From Methylotenera_A sp031381645 (GTDB lineage Bacteria; Pseudomonadota; Gammaproteobacteria; Burkholderiales; Methylophilaceae): a stretch of 64,000 bases of DNA. The position numbers were made by a program, and so were the translations under genes. Below the pieces are notes generated by a model, which made no database searches, had not been told where the DNA came from, and saw only the letters and a list, made by a program, of their open reading frames with translations. This document shows positions 33,199 through 42,192 of the stretch, one piece after another. Positions within the stretch are counted from its first letter, which is position 1, and every line of letters starts with the position of its first letter. The stretch is from NCBI GenBank assembly GCA_031381645.1, contig JANMYB010000027.1, positions 50,035-114,034 of the forward strand, in the 5' to 3' direction.

Positions 33199-34347
33199 AT
33201 GTTGAAATATTGTGTTCGCTGTGTCATGCCTCATACAAAACCAGACCTTCATATTGATGAAGAAGGCATTTGCAATGCTTGTCGCTCTATGGAAAAGCGT
33301 AAAGAAGTTGATTGGGATAAGCGAAAGAATGAGCTGCTGGTTGTATTGGATAAATATCGTCAGCATGGCAGTAATTGGGACTGCATAGTGCCAGTGAGTG
33401 GTGGGAAAGATAGCACGTATCAAGTAATACGAATGTTGCAACTTGGATTGAATCCACTTTGCGTGACCTCACATACATGCGACCTTGCAGATATAGGAAG
33501 AAAAAATATAGAAAACCTTAAACATTTAGGTGTTGACCATGTTGAGTTTTCTCCAAATCCACTTGTTCGTGCAAAGTTGAATCGTATTGGATTGACAGAA
33601 GTAGGGGATATTTCGTGGCCTGAGCATGTTGGGATATTTACAATTCCTGTGCGGGCAGCGGTTCAATATAATGTGCCCCTTATTGTGTGGGGTGAGAACT
33701 CACAAAATGAGTATGGTGGACCCGCAGCAGCAGCAGAAAATAACACCTTGACTCGCCGCTGGCTGGAAGAGTTTGGTGGAATGTTAGGCATGCGAGTATC
33801 CGATCTTTTTGAAACCTATGGTATCGAGAAGAGGCATCTTTTGCCTTACCAATACCCAACTGAGGAAGATTTGCAACGTGTAGGCGTTACAGGACTTTTT
33901 CTTGGACATTATTTACCTTGGGATGGTTTATCTAATGCGCTTATTGCGCAAGCAAATGGTTTTACAACTTTTGATAAACCTGTTGAAGGCTCAATGGTTA
34001 ATTACGAGAACCTAGATAACCATCAAACAGGTATACACGATTACTTTAAGTTTTTGAAATTTGGTTTTTCTCGTGCTACAGATATTGCATGTTTACATGT
34101 GCGTCGAAATCGCATTACGCGTCAAGATGCTATAGAAATTGTTAAAGCGAGAGATGGTAAATTTCCGTGGACTTGTCTCGATAAACCTTTGGCAGATATT
34201 CTTGCACCTTTAGACATGACTGTAGATGAGTTTATTAAAGTTTGTGACCGTTTCACAAACAAGAAAATCTTTAAGCGTGATGCGGCTGGTGCTTTGATTA
34301 AAGATCAGCACGGGAATTTAGAAAAGCTGAATTACGATAACTCATGA
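33199..34347 (+). CDS. pseA: N-acetyl sugar amidotransferase (WbpG/PseA-like)
   Basis: A 382-residue PP-loop (ATP-pyrophosphatase) enzyme. The N-terminal zinc-like YCVRCVMPHTKPDLH and CNACRSME cysteines, and the PP-loop VPVSGGKDSTYQ (~55-66), are visible. Together with dedicated HisH and HisF ammonia-delivery proteins, relatives convert an N-acetyl group on a sugar to an acetamidino group (WbpG in P. aeruginosa, PseA in Campylobacter). The downstream hisH and hisF-like genes overlap or abut it. The acetamidino product is therefore likely here, on pseudaminic acid or another amino sugar. Confidence 0.9.
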   Translation: MLKYCVRCVMPHTKPDLHIDEEGICNACRSMEKRKEVDWDKRKNELLVVLDKYRQHGSNWDCIVPVSGGKDSTYQVIRMLQLGLNPLCVTSHTCDLADIGRKNIENLKHLGVDHVEFSPNPLVRAKLNRIGLTEVGDISWPEHVGIFTIPVRAAVQYNVPLIVWGENSQNEYGGPAAAAENNTLTRRWLEEFGGMLGMRVSDLFETYGIEKRHLLPYQYPTEEDLQRVGVTGLFLGHYLPWDGLSNALIAQANGFTTFDKPVEGSMVNYENLDNHQTGIHDYFKFLKFGFSRATDIACLHVRRNRITRQDAIEIVKARDGKFPWTCLDKPLADILAPLDMTVDEFIKVCDRFTNKKIFKRDAAGALIKDQHGNLEKLNYDNS

Positions 34348-34967
34348 AGGTTGCTATTATCAATTATGGCATGGGCAACTTGAGCTCTGTGCGTAGGGCT
34401 TTTGATGACATGGGCGCCGAGACAATTATTGCTAACCATCCTTCCTCCTTGTATGAGGTAAACAGGGTTGTGTTACCTGGTGTAGGCGCGTTTGCTGAAG
34501 GCATGATGCATTTGAGTCAAGGTGGTTGGATACCAGCTTTGCATGATGTGGTTACAGTTCAACACAAACCATTACTTGGTATTTGTTTGGGAATGCAAAT
34601 GCTTGCTAGCAAAGGACATGAAGGTGGGGTGTCAGAAGGACTGGACTTGATTTCGGGACAAGTTCAAAAGCTGGATACTTTAGGATGCAAATTGCGGATT
34701 CCGCATGTGGGTTGGAACGAAGTCAATTATAAAACCGAAGACGCGTTATTTGTGGGTATACCCAATTTGTCAGATTTTTACTTTGTTCATAGCTATGCAT
34801 TCACTCCTGCAGAAGAAGGCAACTTAATTGCAACGGTGTCTTATGGCCTTGATGTCGCTGCGGTAATAAGAAAAGGTCATGTTTTTGGATGTCAATTTCA
34901 TCCTGAAAAGAGTTCTAAGGCAGGAAGGCAACTATTAAAGAATTTCATGGATTATTCGCCATGTTGA
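34344..34967 (+). CDS. hisH: HisH-like glutamine amidotransferase for amidino-sugar synthesis
   Basis: A 207-residue class I glutaminase. The catalytic cysteine is in GICLGMQM (~79-86), and the histidine/glutamate pair is in CQFHPEKSS near 182-190. In this context it generates ammonia from glutamine for the adjoining amidotransferase and is not the histidine-pathway copy, because no other his genes are present. Overlaps both neighbours. Confidence 0.92.
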   Translation: MKVAIINYGMGNLSSVRRAFDDMGAETIIANHPSSLYEVNRVVLPGVGAFAEGMMHLSQGGWIPALHDVVTVQHKPLLGICLGMQMLASKGHEGGVSEGLDLISGQVQKLDTLGCKLRIPHVGWNEVNYKTEDALFVGIPNLSDFYFVHSYAFTPAEEGNLIATVSYGLDVAAVIRKGHVFGCQFHPEKSSKAGRQLLKNFMDYSPC

Positions 34968-35737
34968 AGGTGCGGATAATTCCAACACTTTTGTGGAAAG
35001 ATTTTGGCTTAGTTAAAGGAGTTGGTTTTGATAGTTGGCGTCGTGTTGGACCTGTCTTGCCTGCCGTTAAGGTTTATAACTCGCGTGATGTGGATGAATT
35101 GATTCTAGTTGATATTACAGCCTCTACTGAAGCTACTGTTCCGGATCATGATTCGGTAAGTGACTTCTCCGAGGAGTGTGCCGTGCCGTTGACTGTAGGT
35201 GGAGGTGTTACCAGCCTAGAGCAAATGGTATCATTGCTACACTCAGGGGCAGATAAAATTGCAATTAACACGATTGCGTATTCTAAGCCTGCACTTATTG
35301 ATGCTGCGGCTAGTCGTTTTGGTGCGCAATGTGTAGTAGCGAGTATTGATGTACGTCAAATTGAAAGTGGTAGATATGCATGTTTCAGTTACTCAGCAAC
35401 AGTAGATACAGGTAAAGAGGTTGTATCGTGGGCAAAAGAGTTGGCAGATAGAGGTGCAGGAGAGATTCTTTTAACTTCTATTGATAGAGATGGCACCATG
35501 CAGGGTTATGACTTGGCGTTGATTCAGCAAGTAACGCAGGCAGTGGATATTCCCGTGATTGCATCAGGAGGCGCCGGTAATTACATACATATGATTGAAG
35601 CAGTACAACAGGCAGGTGCTTCTGCGGTAGCTGCAGCGAGTATATTTCATTTTACAGAGCAAACTCCAGCCGGTGCTAAAGTGGCAATGCAGGCAGCCGG
35701 TATTCCTGTACGTCGAAATTTTGTAGCTAGTTTATAG
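34961..35737 (+). CDS. hisF: HisF-like ammonia-channelling protein lacking a histidine-pathway catalytic Asp
   Basis: A 258-residue (beta/alpha)8 barrel of the HisF/WbpI-like type. It starts MLKVRIIPTLLWKDFGLVKG where true HisF reads IIPCLDVKDG. The aspartate corresponding to catalytic Asp11 of imidazole glycerol phosphate synthase is therefore leucine (residue 11), while the second one, in ASIDVR near 126-131, remains. Phosphate-binding loops VGGGV and SGGAG are present. This fits a barrel kept only as an ammonia tunnel for the PseA/WbpG-like enzyme. The start overlaps hisH by seven bases. Confidence 0.9.
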   Translation: MLKVRIIPTLLWKDFGLVKGVGFDSWRRVGPVLPAVKVYNSRDVDELILVDITASTEATVPDHDSVSDFSEECAVPLTVGGGVTSLEQMVSLLHSGADKIAINTIAYSKPALIDAAASRFGAQCVVASIDVRQIESGRYACFSYSATVDTGKEVVSWAKELADRGAGEILLTSIDRDGTMQGYDLALIQQVTQAVDIPVIASGGAGNYIHMIEAVQQAGASAVAAASIFHFTEQTPAGAKVAMQAAGIPVRRNFVASL

Positions 35738-35739
35738 AT

Positions 35740-37251
35740 ATGAATGTTGCTATTCGAGTCGATGCATCTCAAGAAATTGGCACAGGCCATGTCATGCGTT
35801 GTTTGACGCTAGCGGATGGATTGGCAAAACACGGCGCTTACATTCGTTTTATTGTTAGGCATATGCCCCCTCATTTAGCAGAGATGATTACATCAAAAGG
35901 TTTTGATTATAAGCAATTAAATAGTCTTAGCACTTGTAATCAATTGGATGAGCTTAAACATGCCGAATGGCTTGGCACTTCACAAGCTAAAGATGCTGAA
36001 GAATCGATTGCAGTACTCGCCGATAAAAATTGGGATTGGCTAATTGTCGATCACTATGCACTTGATTTTCGATGGGAATCTAAACTACGAGATGTTACAC
36101 AAAAGCTTATGGTATTTGATGATCTTGCTAATAGAAATCATGATTGCGATATTTTGCTTGATCAAAACTTCTATGTAGATATGAATTCTCGCTATGCTGA
36201 AAAAGTGCCTAAGCACTGCCAGCTTATGTTAGGTCCTAAATTTGCTTTGCTTAGAGAAGAGTTTCTTGAGGCGCGAAAAACAATAAAAGTTCGAACTGGT
36301 ATTGTTAAACGCGTGCTGATTTTTTTTGGGGGTATGGATTCAGAAAATTATACTGGAAAAGCTATTGAAGCGCTTTCGGGGTTAAGTGAATATCACTTTG
36401 ATGTCGACGTGGTGATAGGGGCTGGGCATCCTAATAAAGGCGAGATAATGAGGATGTGTACCACACAAGCTTATTTATGCCATGTTCAAACAAATAATAT
36501 GGCTGAATTAATGGCAAATGCTGATTTAGCGATTGGAGCAGGAGGCTCTGCAACATGGGAGAAGTGTTGCTTAGGTTTGCCAAGTGTGACTATGGCGACT
36601 GCAGAAAATCAATTTAAACAGTTGAGCGATCTCGCTATTCATGGTTGTTGTTATTTGATTCAGAATAAAAACAATATAATTGCATCAATTAAGCTACATA
36701 CCATAGCAGTAGTAGATAATGCAAATTTATTAATTTTTATATCAAATAATTGCTCGAGTTTGGTAGATGGGCTTGGGGTTAATCGGTTGATTAGTAAGGT
36801 TATAATTCAAAAAGATATAAAAATTAGACAAGTATCCAAACAAGACGAGCAAGATGTATACGAGTGGAGAAACCATTCAGCAATTAGAGCTGCATCTCGT
36901 AACAAAAGTATTATTGAACGGAGTAGCCATCAGTCATGGTTTCAGCAAATGCTGGTGAATGAAAATATCGTGATGCTTATCATTGAATTGAACAAAACCC
37001 CTATCGGCGTTGTTCGTTATGACATACAAGGTGAACAAGCAGAGGTATCTATTTATCTAATTCAACAAGAAAAAAGTAGAGGGTTAGGCAATGTGGTACT
37101 TGAAAGCAGCGAACTATGGATAGCGAGTAACCGTCCAACTTTGAAACAGTTGAATGCACATGTGCAAGTTAGCAACCGTGCTTCCCATAAACTCTTTGAA
37201 AAAGCATCCTATCAATTAGAGTCATTAAATTATACAAAAGTACTTCATTAG
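35740..37251 (+). CDS. pseG: Fused PseG (UDP-sugar hydrolase) and PseH (N-acetyltransferase)
   Basis: A 503-residue two-domain protein. Residues ~1-340 are PseG, a GT-B-fold hydrolase that removes UDP from UDP-2,4-diacetamido-altrose. They include the GTGHVMRCLTLADGL start, the VFDDLANRNHDCDILLDQN block and the C-terminal GAGGSATWEKCCLGLPSV nucleotide site. Residues ~358-503 are a GNAT acetyltransferase matching PseH (IRQVSKQDEQDVYEWRNH start, RGLGNVV acetyl-CoA loop). PseH acetylates the 4-amino group before PseG acts, so the fusion joins two consecutive steps and explains the absence of a separate pseH. pseI follows three bases later. Confidence 0.9.
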   Translation: MNVAIRVDASQEIGTGHVMRCLTLADGLAKHGAYIRFIVRHMPPHLAEMITSKGFDYKQLNSLSTCNQLDELKHAEWLGTSQAKDAEESIAVLADKNWDWLIVDHYALDFRWESKLRDVTQKLMVFDDLANRNHDCDILLDQNFYVDMNSRYAEKVPKHCQLMLGPKFALLREEFLEARKTIKVRTGIVKRVLIFFGGMDSENYTGKAIEALSGLSEYHFDVDVVIGAGHPNKGEIMRMCTTQAYLCHVQTNNMAELMANADLAIGAGGSATWEKCCLGLPSVTMATAENQFKQLSDLAIHGCCYLIQNKNNIIASIKLHTIAVVDNANLLIFISNNCSSLVDGLGVNRLISKVIIQKDIKIRQVSKQDEQDVYEWRNHSAIRAASRNKSIIERSSHQSWFQQMLVNENIVMLIIELNKTPIGVVRYDIQGEQAEVSIYLIQQEKSRGLGNVVLESSELWIASNRPTLKQLNAHVQVSNRASHKLFEKASYQLESLNYTKVLH

Positions 37252-37254
37252 AAT

Positions 37255-38307
37255 ATGACTAAGACCATAAAAATTGCAGATAAAACTATCGGGAAAGGCT
37301 ATCCTCCTTTCATTATTGCAGAGATGTCTGGTAATCATAACCAGTCGCTAGAGCGGGCACTTAAGATTGTTGAAGCGGTCGCAAAAGCTGGCGCTCATGC
37401 GCTAAAAATACAAACATACACGCCAGATACAATGACAATCGATTTGAATGAGCTGGAGTTTCGAATTGACGACCCTAAGAGCCTGTGGGCGGGTAGGTCT
37501 TTATATGAGCTTTATGGAGAGGCTTATACGCCGTGGGAATGGCATCAGGCAATTTTTGATCGCGCACGTGAGCTTGGCATTATCGCTTTCAGTACCCCGT
37601 TTGATGATACGGCGGTAGAGTTTCTCGAAAGCCTAGATGTGCCATGTTACAAGATAGCTTCATTTGAAAATACTGATTTACCACTTATTAGGCGTGTAGC
37701 TGCAACTGCTAAACCATTAATTATTTCTACTGGTATGGCTAGCATTGCAGAGCTAGATGACACGGTGCGCGCGGCACGTGGTGCTGGTTGTAAAGATTTG
37801 ATTTTACTTAAATGCACTAGCACATACCCAGCTACCCCCGAAAATACTAATATATTGACCATTCCTCACATGCGTGAGATGTTTGGCTGTGAAGTGGGAC
37901 TTTCTGACCATACCATGGGTGTTGGGGTTTCTGTTGCAAGTGTGGCCTTGGGAGCCACAGTAGTAGAAAAACATTTTACGTTAAACCGCACAGATGGTGG
38001 AGTTGATAGCAGTTTTTCAATGGAACCACCTGAAATGGCACAATTAGTTTTAGAAACTGAAAGAGCTTGGCAAGGCTTAGGTAGGGTAAGTTATGGTGCT
38101 ACAGAAGCAGAAAAAAAGTCTCTCCAATTTCGCAGGTCTCTTTATATTGTAAAGGACATGAAAGCTGGGGACGTTTTGACTAAAAATAACTTAAGAGCGA
38201 TTAGACCAGGGCTAGGCTTACCTACAAAATATTTTGACCAAGTAATAGGGAGAAAAATTAAAGTAGATAGCAAGCGGGGAACGCCCATTTCTTGGGACTT
38301 GCTGTGA
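37255..38307 (+). CDS. pseI: Pseudaminic acid synthase, PseI
   Basis: A 350-residue NeuB-family synthase that condenses 6-deoxy-2,4-diacetamido-altrose with phosphoenolpyruvate. The TIM-barrel part (~1-280) has FIIAEMSGNHNQSLERAL (~20-37) and VGLSDHTMGVGVSVASVALG. The C-terminal SAF/antifreeze-like domain (~290-350) ends with GRKIKVDSKRGTPI. Context separates it from sialic or legionaminic acid synthases. It completes the Pse pathway and lies four bases after pseG. Confidence 0.94.
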   Translation: MTKTIKIADKTIGKGYPPFIIAEMSGNHNQSLERALKIVEAVAKAGAHALKIQTYTPDTMTIDLNELEFRIDDPKSLWAGRSLYELYGEAYTPWEWHQAIFDRARELGIIAFSTPFDDTAVEFLESLDVPCYKIASFENTDLPLIRRVAATAKPLIISTGMASIAELDDTVRAARGAGCKDLILLKCTSTYPATPENTNILTIPHMREMFGCEVGLSDHTMGVGVSVASVALGATVVEKHFTLNRTDGGVDSSFSMEPPEMAQLVLETERAWQGLGRVSYGATEAEKKSLQFRRSLYIVKDMKAGDVLTKNNLRAIRPGLGLPTKYFDQVIGRKIKVDSKRGTPISWDLL

Positions 38308-38317
38308 TTCAGCTGGT

Positions 38318-40066
38318 ATGAAAATATTATTTTTCTCTCCACATTCAGCTGTTTGGGTACATGCTTTTCCAGAAGCTTTAGTCGCAGAGGCAGCAGCACA
38401 GCATGGTAACGAAATTGTATATATTGGCTGTGGTGGTCAACTCGAGAGTTATTGTGTTGCGATGAGTGCGAATGGAGTGCCGTATGAAGCAACACGCTCT
38501 GAAAAGAGTAAAGTTTGTAGACTTTGTAAAAAAAATAAAGAAATAATTAGGGGAAACTTTGGATTTTCTGGTAAAGACCTAGCTGATGTCGTTGAGCCTG
38601 CAGATTTGTTATATGCCGATGAGCTGCTAGCATCTGTAACACCATCTAATTACTTGGAGTTTTCTATTGATGGGGTTGATTTAGGTAAGATAGCGCTTTA
38701 CGAGCTATTAATAAGTGCTAAGAAAAGCTCACTTAGTTTTACTGCAAAAGAATGGGAAAGGTATCGAGATAGCCTTAGAAACGCCATTATTGTATTACGC
38801 ACAATGAAAAAGGTTTTAGATGAAACTCAACCTGATCGAGTTGTTGTTTATAACGCCCTCTATTCTGTGAACCGAGTGGTCTGTAGGCTAGCAGAACTTA
38901 GGGGAATACCCCAATATTTTTTGCATGCTGGAGAAAATCTTTCAAACCAGTTGCAAACGTTAATGTTAGATCGAGGGCATAATTTTTTACATTACCACTA
39001 TTTACGAAGTAAATGGGCTGAAGTCAGCGAAACACAATGCCCTGTAGATGCAATGAAAGCGGTCACTGATCATTTTTTAGAGGTAATAAATGGGAAAAGC
39101 CCTTGGGCATATTCTTCAGCAAGTGGAAGTGACGCAGATTTGAGAAAGTATTTTAGAGTAGAAGACAACCAAAAGGTTATCTGTGCAACGATGAGTAGTT
39201 ATGACGAAATGTTCGCTGCCGAGACAATAGGCACACTGCCGTCAGATTTAAAATTACTTTTCCCAATGCAATTAGCTTGGATTCAAGCGCTGGTTAAATT
39301 TGTGGTTGATCGCAAAGATTTAAAATTGATTGTTAGGGTACACCCGCGCGAGTTTCCAAATAAAAGAGAAGGTGTGTTATCTGAACATGCAGAAATGCTT
39401 AAATTAGCTTTATCCGTAGTGCCAGACAATGTGATTGTTAACTGGCCTGAAGATGCAGTTTCAATTTATGACTTAGCAGATATAGTAGATGTGTTTGCTA
39501 ATGCATGGTCTACAGCGGGCGAAGAAATGGTTTTGTTAGGTATCCCAGTTGTGCTTTATTCACATGATCTAACAATGTATTCCTCAGACATAAATTATGT
39601 TGGCACTACAGAGAAAGAATATTTTAAGCAAATTGAATTAGCGCTTACTGACGGGTGGAGCGCAGAAAGAATACGTAAAGCTTATCGTTGGGCCGGAATG
39701 AAATTAGGTTACGCTTCATTAGATATATCTGGTAGTTTTCAGGTAAAGACATACCAGAAAAAATCATTAATGCTACGTGGTGTGAACAAGTTTGTAAAAA
39801 TAATATCACCGTATGGCGAGCAAAATTCTGATTGCAGAAACAGGGTAGAAAAATTACCTGCCTCAGCAAAAATTAATAAGATTTTAAATGAGAAATTGAA
39901 CTCAGTTTTGGATATAGACGAAAAAATTCCCAATATTACATTACAAGAAGAAACAATAAATCTTAAAAAGGAAATAAAACGACTCATAAAAGGCTTGTAT
40001 GGGTCAACAATAGAAACGAAGAAAAATTCACTGGCTAATAATTTGTTGAATTTTACGGATTCATAG
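38318..40066 (+). CDS. Putative surface-carbohydrate biosynthesis protein (GT-B/capsule-like), unassigned
   Basis: A 582-residue protein that I do not recognise beyond fold-level hints. The N-terminus MKILFFSPHSAVWVHAFPE and a C-terminal half containing VHPREFPNKR and NWPEDAVSIYDLADIVDVF resemble capsule or GT-B transferases, which use such HP and DLAD motifs to bind nucleotide sugars. Four cysteines near 60-72 (CRLCKKNK) may bind metal. The last ~90 residues are polar and low-complexity. It directly follows pseI, so a pseudaminyltransferase role is conceivable but unproven. An intergenic hairpin follows. Confidence 0.6.
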   Translation: MKILFFSPHSAVWVHAFPEALVAEAAAQHGNEIVYIGCGGQLESYCVAMSANGVPYEATRSEKSKVCRLCKKNKEIIRGNFGFSGKDLADVVEPADLLYADELLASVTPSNYLEFSIDGVDLGKIALYELLISAKKSSLSFTAKEWERYRDSLRNAIIVLRTMKKVLDETQPDRVVVYNALYSVNRVVCRLAELRGIPQYFLHAGENLSNQLQTLMLDRGHNFLHYHYLRSKWAEVSETQCPVDAMKAVTDHFLEVINGKSPWAYSSASGSDADLRKYFRVEDNQKVICATMSSYDEMFAAETIGTLPSDLKLLFPMQLAWIQALVKFVVDRKDLKLIVRVHPREFPNKREGVLSEHAEMLKLALSVVPDNVIVNWPEDAVSIYDLADIVDVFANAWSTAGEEMVLLGIPVVLYSHDLTMYSSDINYVGTTEKEYFKQIELALTDGWSAERIRKAYRWAGMKLGYASLDISGSFQVKTYQKKSLMLRGVNKFVKIISPYGEQNSDCRNRVEKLPASAKINKILNEKLNSVLDIDEKIPNITLQEETINLKKEIKRLIKGLYGSTIETKKNSLANNLLNFTDS

Positions 40067-40077
40067 ACTTTTAGACC

Positions 40078-40093
40078 GCAATTGGTTAATTGC
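40078..40093 (+). other. Short hairpin between two halves of the glycan locus
   Basis: GCAATT-GGTT-AATTGC is a perfect six-base stem with a four-base loop in the 71-bp gap before the dioxygenase-like gene. No T tract follows, so it is not a clear terminator; it could be an RNA processing or attenuation site. Confidence 0.3.
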
Positions 40094-40137
40094 ATAACTA
40101 AATAATTAGCCATGTTAAATTTTAAAGAGGAGTTGGA

Positions 40138-41157
40138 GTGTTTAAAAGGTGGACTCATGGCTTACTGTCATTACCAAAATTAGTCTTTGGATTGCTTATT
40201 TATCTAATATATAAAAGCACGCCGCCATTCTCTTATCAAGCAATGGTTGGGCTTTTCTGTTTAACCAAAGGCTATTCGAACGATGTGTTATCTAAAATAA
40301 TAAGCTGTTTTAAAAGACCATATAGTTTTTCTGAGTTAGGTGGTATTTTGGGAACAATGGAAGTAAAAAGACGAAGTCATATTTCATCTAGATTGCGTGA
40401 GGATGGATATTATATCTTTGAAGAAAAATTGCCAGAAGGTATATGTGACAGATTACTAAGTTATGCAACTTCACATCCCTGCGACATGATTCCTATGGAT
40501 GGTGAAATATCGGCAAAGCATACACAAGTTATATATAATCACGAAGTCCCACAAGCTGTCCGCTATGAGTTTAAAGAGCAAGATTTGCTCAATAATCTAG
40601 AAATTCAAAATATTTTTGCCGACATGTCATTTGCTACAGTAGCTCAAGACTACCTAGGAGCAAGGCCGGTTATTGATGTTACCAGTATGTGGTGGAACAC
40701 TAGCTTTTCTGATAAACCAGATATGGTGGCGGCTCAGTATTATCATTTCGACATGGATAGGATTAAGTGGTTAAAGTTTTTTATTTATTTAACTGATGTG
40801 AAGCCAACTAATGGACCACATAGTTTTGTTGCTGGGTCGCATAGGTCTGGCGCGATACCTTCTAGTCTTCTGAAAAAAGGTTATGCAAGGCTGATCGATG
40901 AAGAGGTTAAACGAGAATTTAGTGAAGAAAACTTCATAGAATTCAGTGCGCCTAGGGGCACGATAATAGCGGAAGACACGCGTGGGCTTCATAAGGGCAA
41001 ACATGTTAAAGAAGGTGATCGTTTAATTCTGCAAATCCAATTTAGCAACTCATTGTTTGGTGCTTATTACCCCAAGTCAAGTTTTGATAAAGTCGTATCT
41101 GAAACTTTAAAAGTCAAAGTTCAACAATATCCTGATATATATTCAGCATTTATTTAA
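40138..41157 (+). CDS. Phytanoyl-CoA dioxygenase-like protein
   Basis: A 339-residue protein of the PhyH-type non-heme Fe(II)/2-oxoglutarate oxygenases. The iron facial triad is visible: H203 and D205 in YYHFDMD, and H285 in TRGLHKG. NGPHSFVAGSH (~225-235) and APRGTIIAED support the fold. Relatives hydroxylate lipids, amino acids or sugars; the substrate here is unknown, but the glycan locus suggests sugar or lipid-carrier modification. The N-terminal ~35 residues are hydrophobic. GTG start with an AAAGAGGAGTTGGA leader. It is the first gene after the only sizeable gap in the locus. Confidence 0.8.
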   Translation: MFKRWTHGLLSLPKLVFGLLIYLIYKSTPPFSYQAMVGLFCLTKGYSNDVLSKIISCFKRPYSFSELGGILGTMEVKRRSHISSRLREDGYYIFEEKLPEGICDRLLSYATSHPCDMIPMDGEISAKHTQVIYNHEVPQAVRYEFKEQDLLNNLEIQNIFADMSFATVAQDYLGARPVIDVTSMWWNTSFSDKPDMVAAQYYHFDMDRIKWLKFFIYLTDVKPTNGPHSFVAGSHRSGAIPSSLLKKGYARLIDEEVKREFSEENFIEFSAPRGTIIAEDTRGLHKGKHVKEGDRLILQIQFSNSLFGAYYPKSSFDKVVSETLKVKVQQYPDIYSAFI

Positions 41158-41166
41158 GGTTTTTCT

Positions 41167-42186
41167 ATGAGTCTAATAACGATTTCCTGCCCACTATGTA
41201 AACAAGATAATTCATTTATTGATGTAAGAGTTCCAGGTAATGATGCTCACATAGAATCATATGGTCAGTTATATTCGGGCAGTAAGAAAAGTATGTGGAA
41301 AATATGTGGGCATTGTGGTTTTGTGCATCAAAATCCAAGACCCAGTGTTGAAGCGTTAAATGAGTTTTATTTGAAATCTGAATATTTTGGAGAACTCCCT
41401 AATATCGATGCTGAACAACATTTGAAATTTGCAAATTGGTACTACTCAGAAAAAATCGAATACGCGATAAAGTATAGTCAGCTGAATAGAGGTAAAGTTT
41501 TTGATATTGGCTGCGGTAGAGGTGGCGTATTAAAGTTGTTCGAGCAACAAGGTTGGAAGGCTTATGGTGTTGAGCCAGATAAAAATTTAGCCAACTATGG
41601 TAATAATACACTAGGCTTAAAAGGTGTACAGCAAGGTATTCTAGATAGTAAATTTGAGCTAGATGAGAAAGTGGACTTGATTTTTAGCAATCATGCATTC
41701 GAGCATTTCGCTGATTTGGATGAAGTGATGAAAGGAGTGCAGAAAATCCTTAAACCAAAAGGCTATATTTTTATTGCAATTCCAACATATTTTAAAAATA
41801 AATCTTCGCTTTCTAAGGCATGGATGAATAGTGCCCATTATTCTTTATTTACGCATAAATCATTAAGTAATTTACTTTCAAGATATGGCTTTGAAGAGAT
41901 TACCCACACATACTCTGGTTGGAAAAAAGAGGTTGATGACCTTTGGTATTTGGCGAAATATACAGGTGTCAGGAGTGATCTAGCCACGCATTACGAAGAT
42001 CCAAAAGAAGTGAGCAACTATTTACATGTGGTTAATCCGCTTCGTTCATTTATATTTTCCCCTATTTATTCATATTGGGCGCAAAAGGTTAGGATTTGGA
42101 ATCTATTGATATATGCTACAAAGATGTTTTTTAAATCTCCAAAATTGTTTTTTATGAAATTAATCCGTTTTGTTCAGAAAAAATAA
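41167..42186 (+). CDS. Zinc-ribbon plus class I methyltransferase
   Basis: A 339-residue protein. The N-terminal CPLCKQD and CGHCGFVHQNPRP form a likely zinc ribbon (~7-60). The methyltransferase core begins with VFDIGCGRGGVLKLFEQQG (~113-131), and SNHAFEHFADLDEVM marks the post-motif II region. A C-terminal helical extension of ~80 residues has hydrophobic patches. The layout is that of sugar-modifying methyltransferases in LPS/EPS loci. The acceptor is unknown. One of three zinc-ribbon methyltransferases in this locus. Confidence 0.8.
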   Translation: MSLITISCPLCKQDNSFIDVRVPGNDAHIESYGQLYSGSKKSMWKICGHCGFVHQNPRPSVEALNEFYLKSEYFGELPNIDAEQHLKFANWYYSEKIEYAIKYSQLNRGKVFDIGCGRGGVLKLFEQQGWKAYGVEPDKNLANYGNNTLGLKGVQQGILDSKFELDEKVDLIFSNHAFEHFADLDEVMKGVQKILKPKGYIFIAIPTYFKNKSSLSKAWMNSAHYSLFTHKSLSNLLSRYGFEEITHTYSGWKKEVDDLWYLAKYTGVRSDLATHYEDPKEVSNYLHVVNPLRSFIFSPIYSYWAQKVRIWNLLIYATKMFFKSPKLFFMKLIRFVQKK

Positions 42187-42192
42187 GCATTC

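Noticed and set aside
35548..35572. GTGGATATTCCC in the hisF-like gene as a reverse copy of the repeat core
   Set aside because: It lacks both arms and encodes the conserved VDIPVIASGG strand of HisF-type barrels.
34344..35737. hisH and hisF as part of a histidine biosynthesis operon
   Set aside because: No other his genes are present, they overlap an amino-sugar amidotransferase gene, and the HisF-like protein lacks the first catalytic aspartate.
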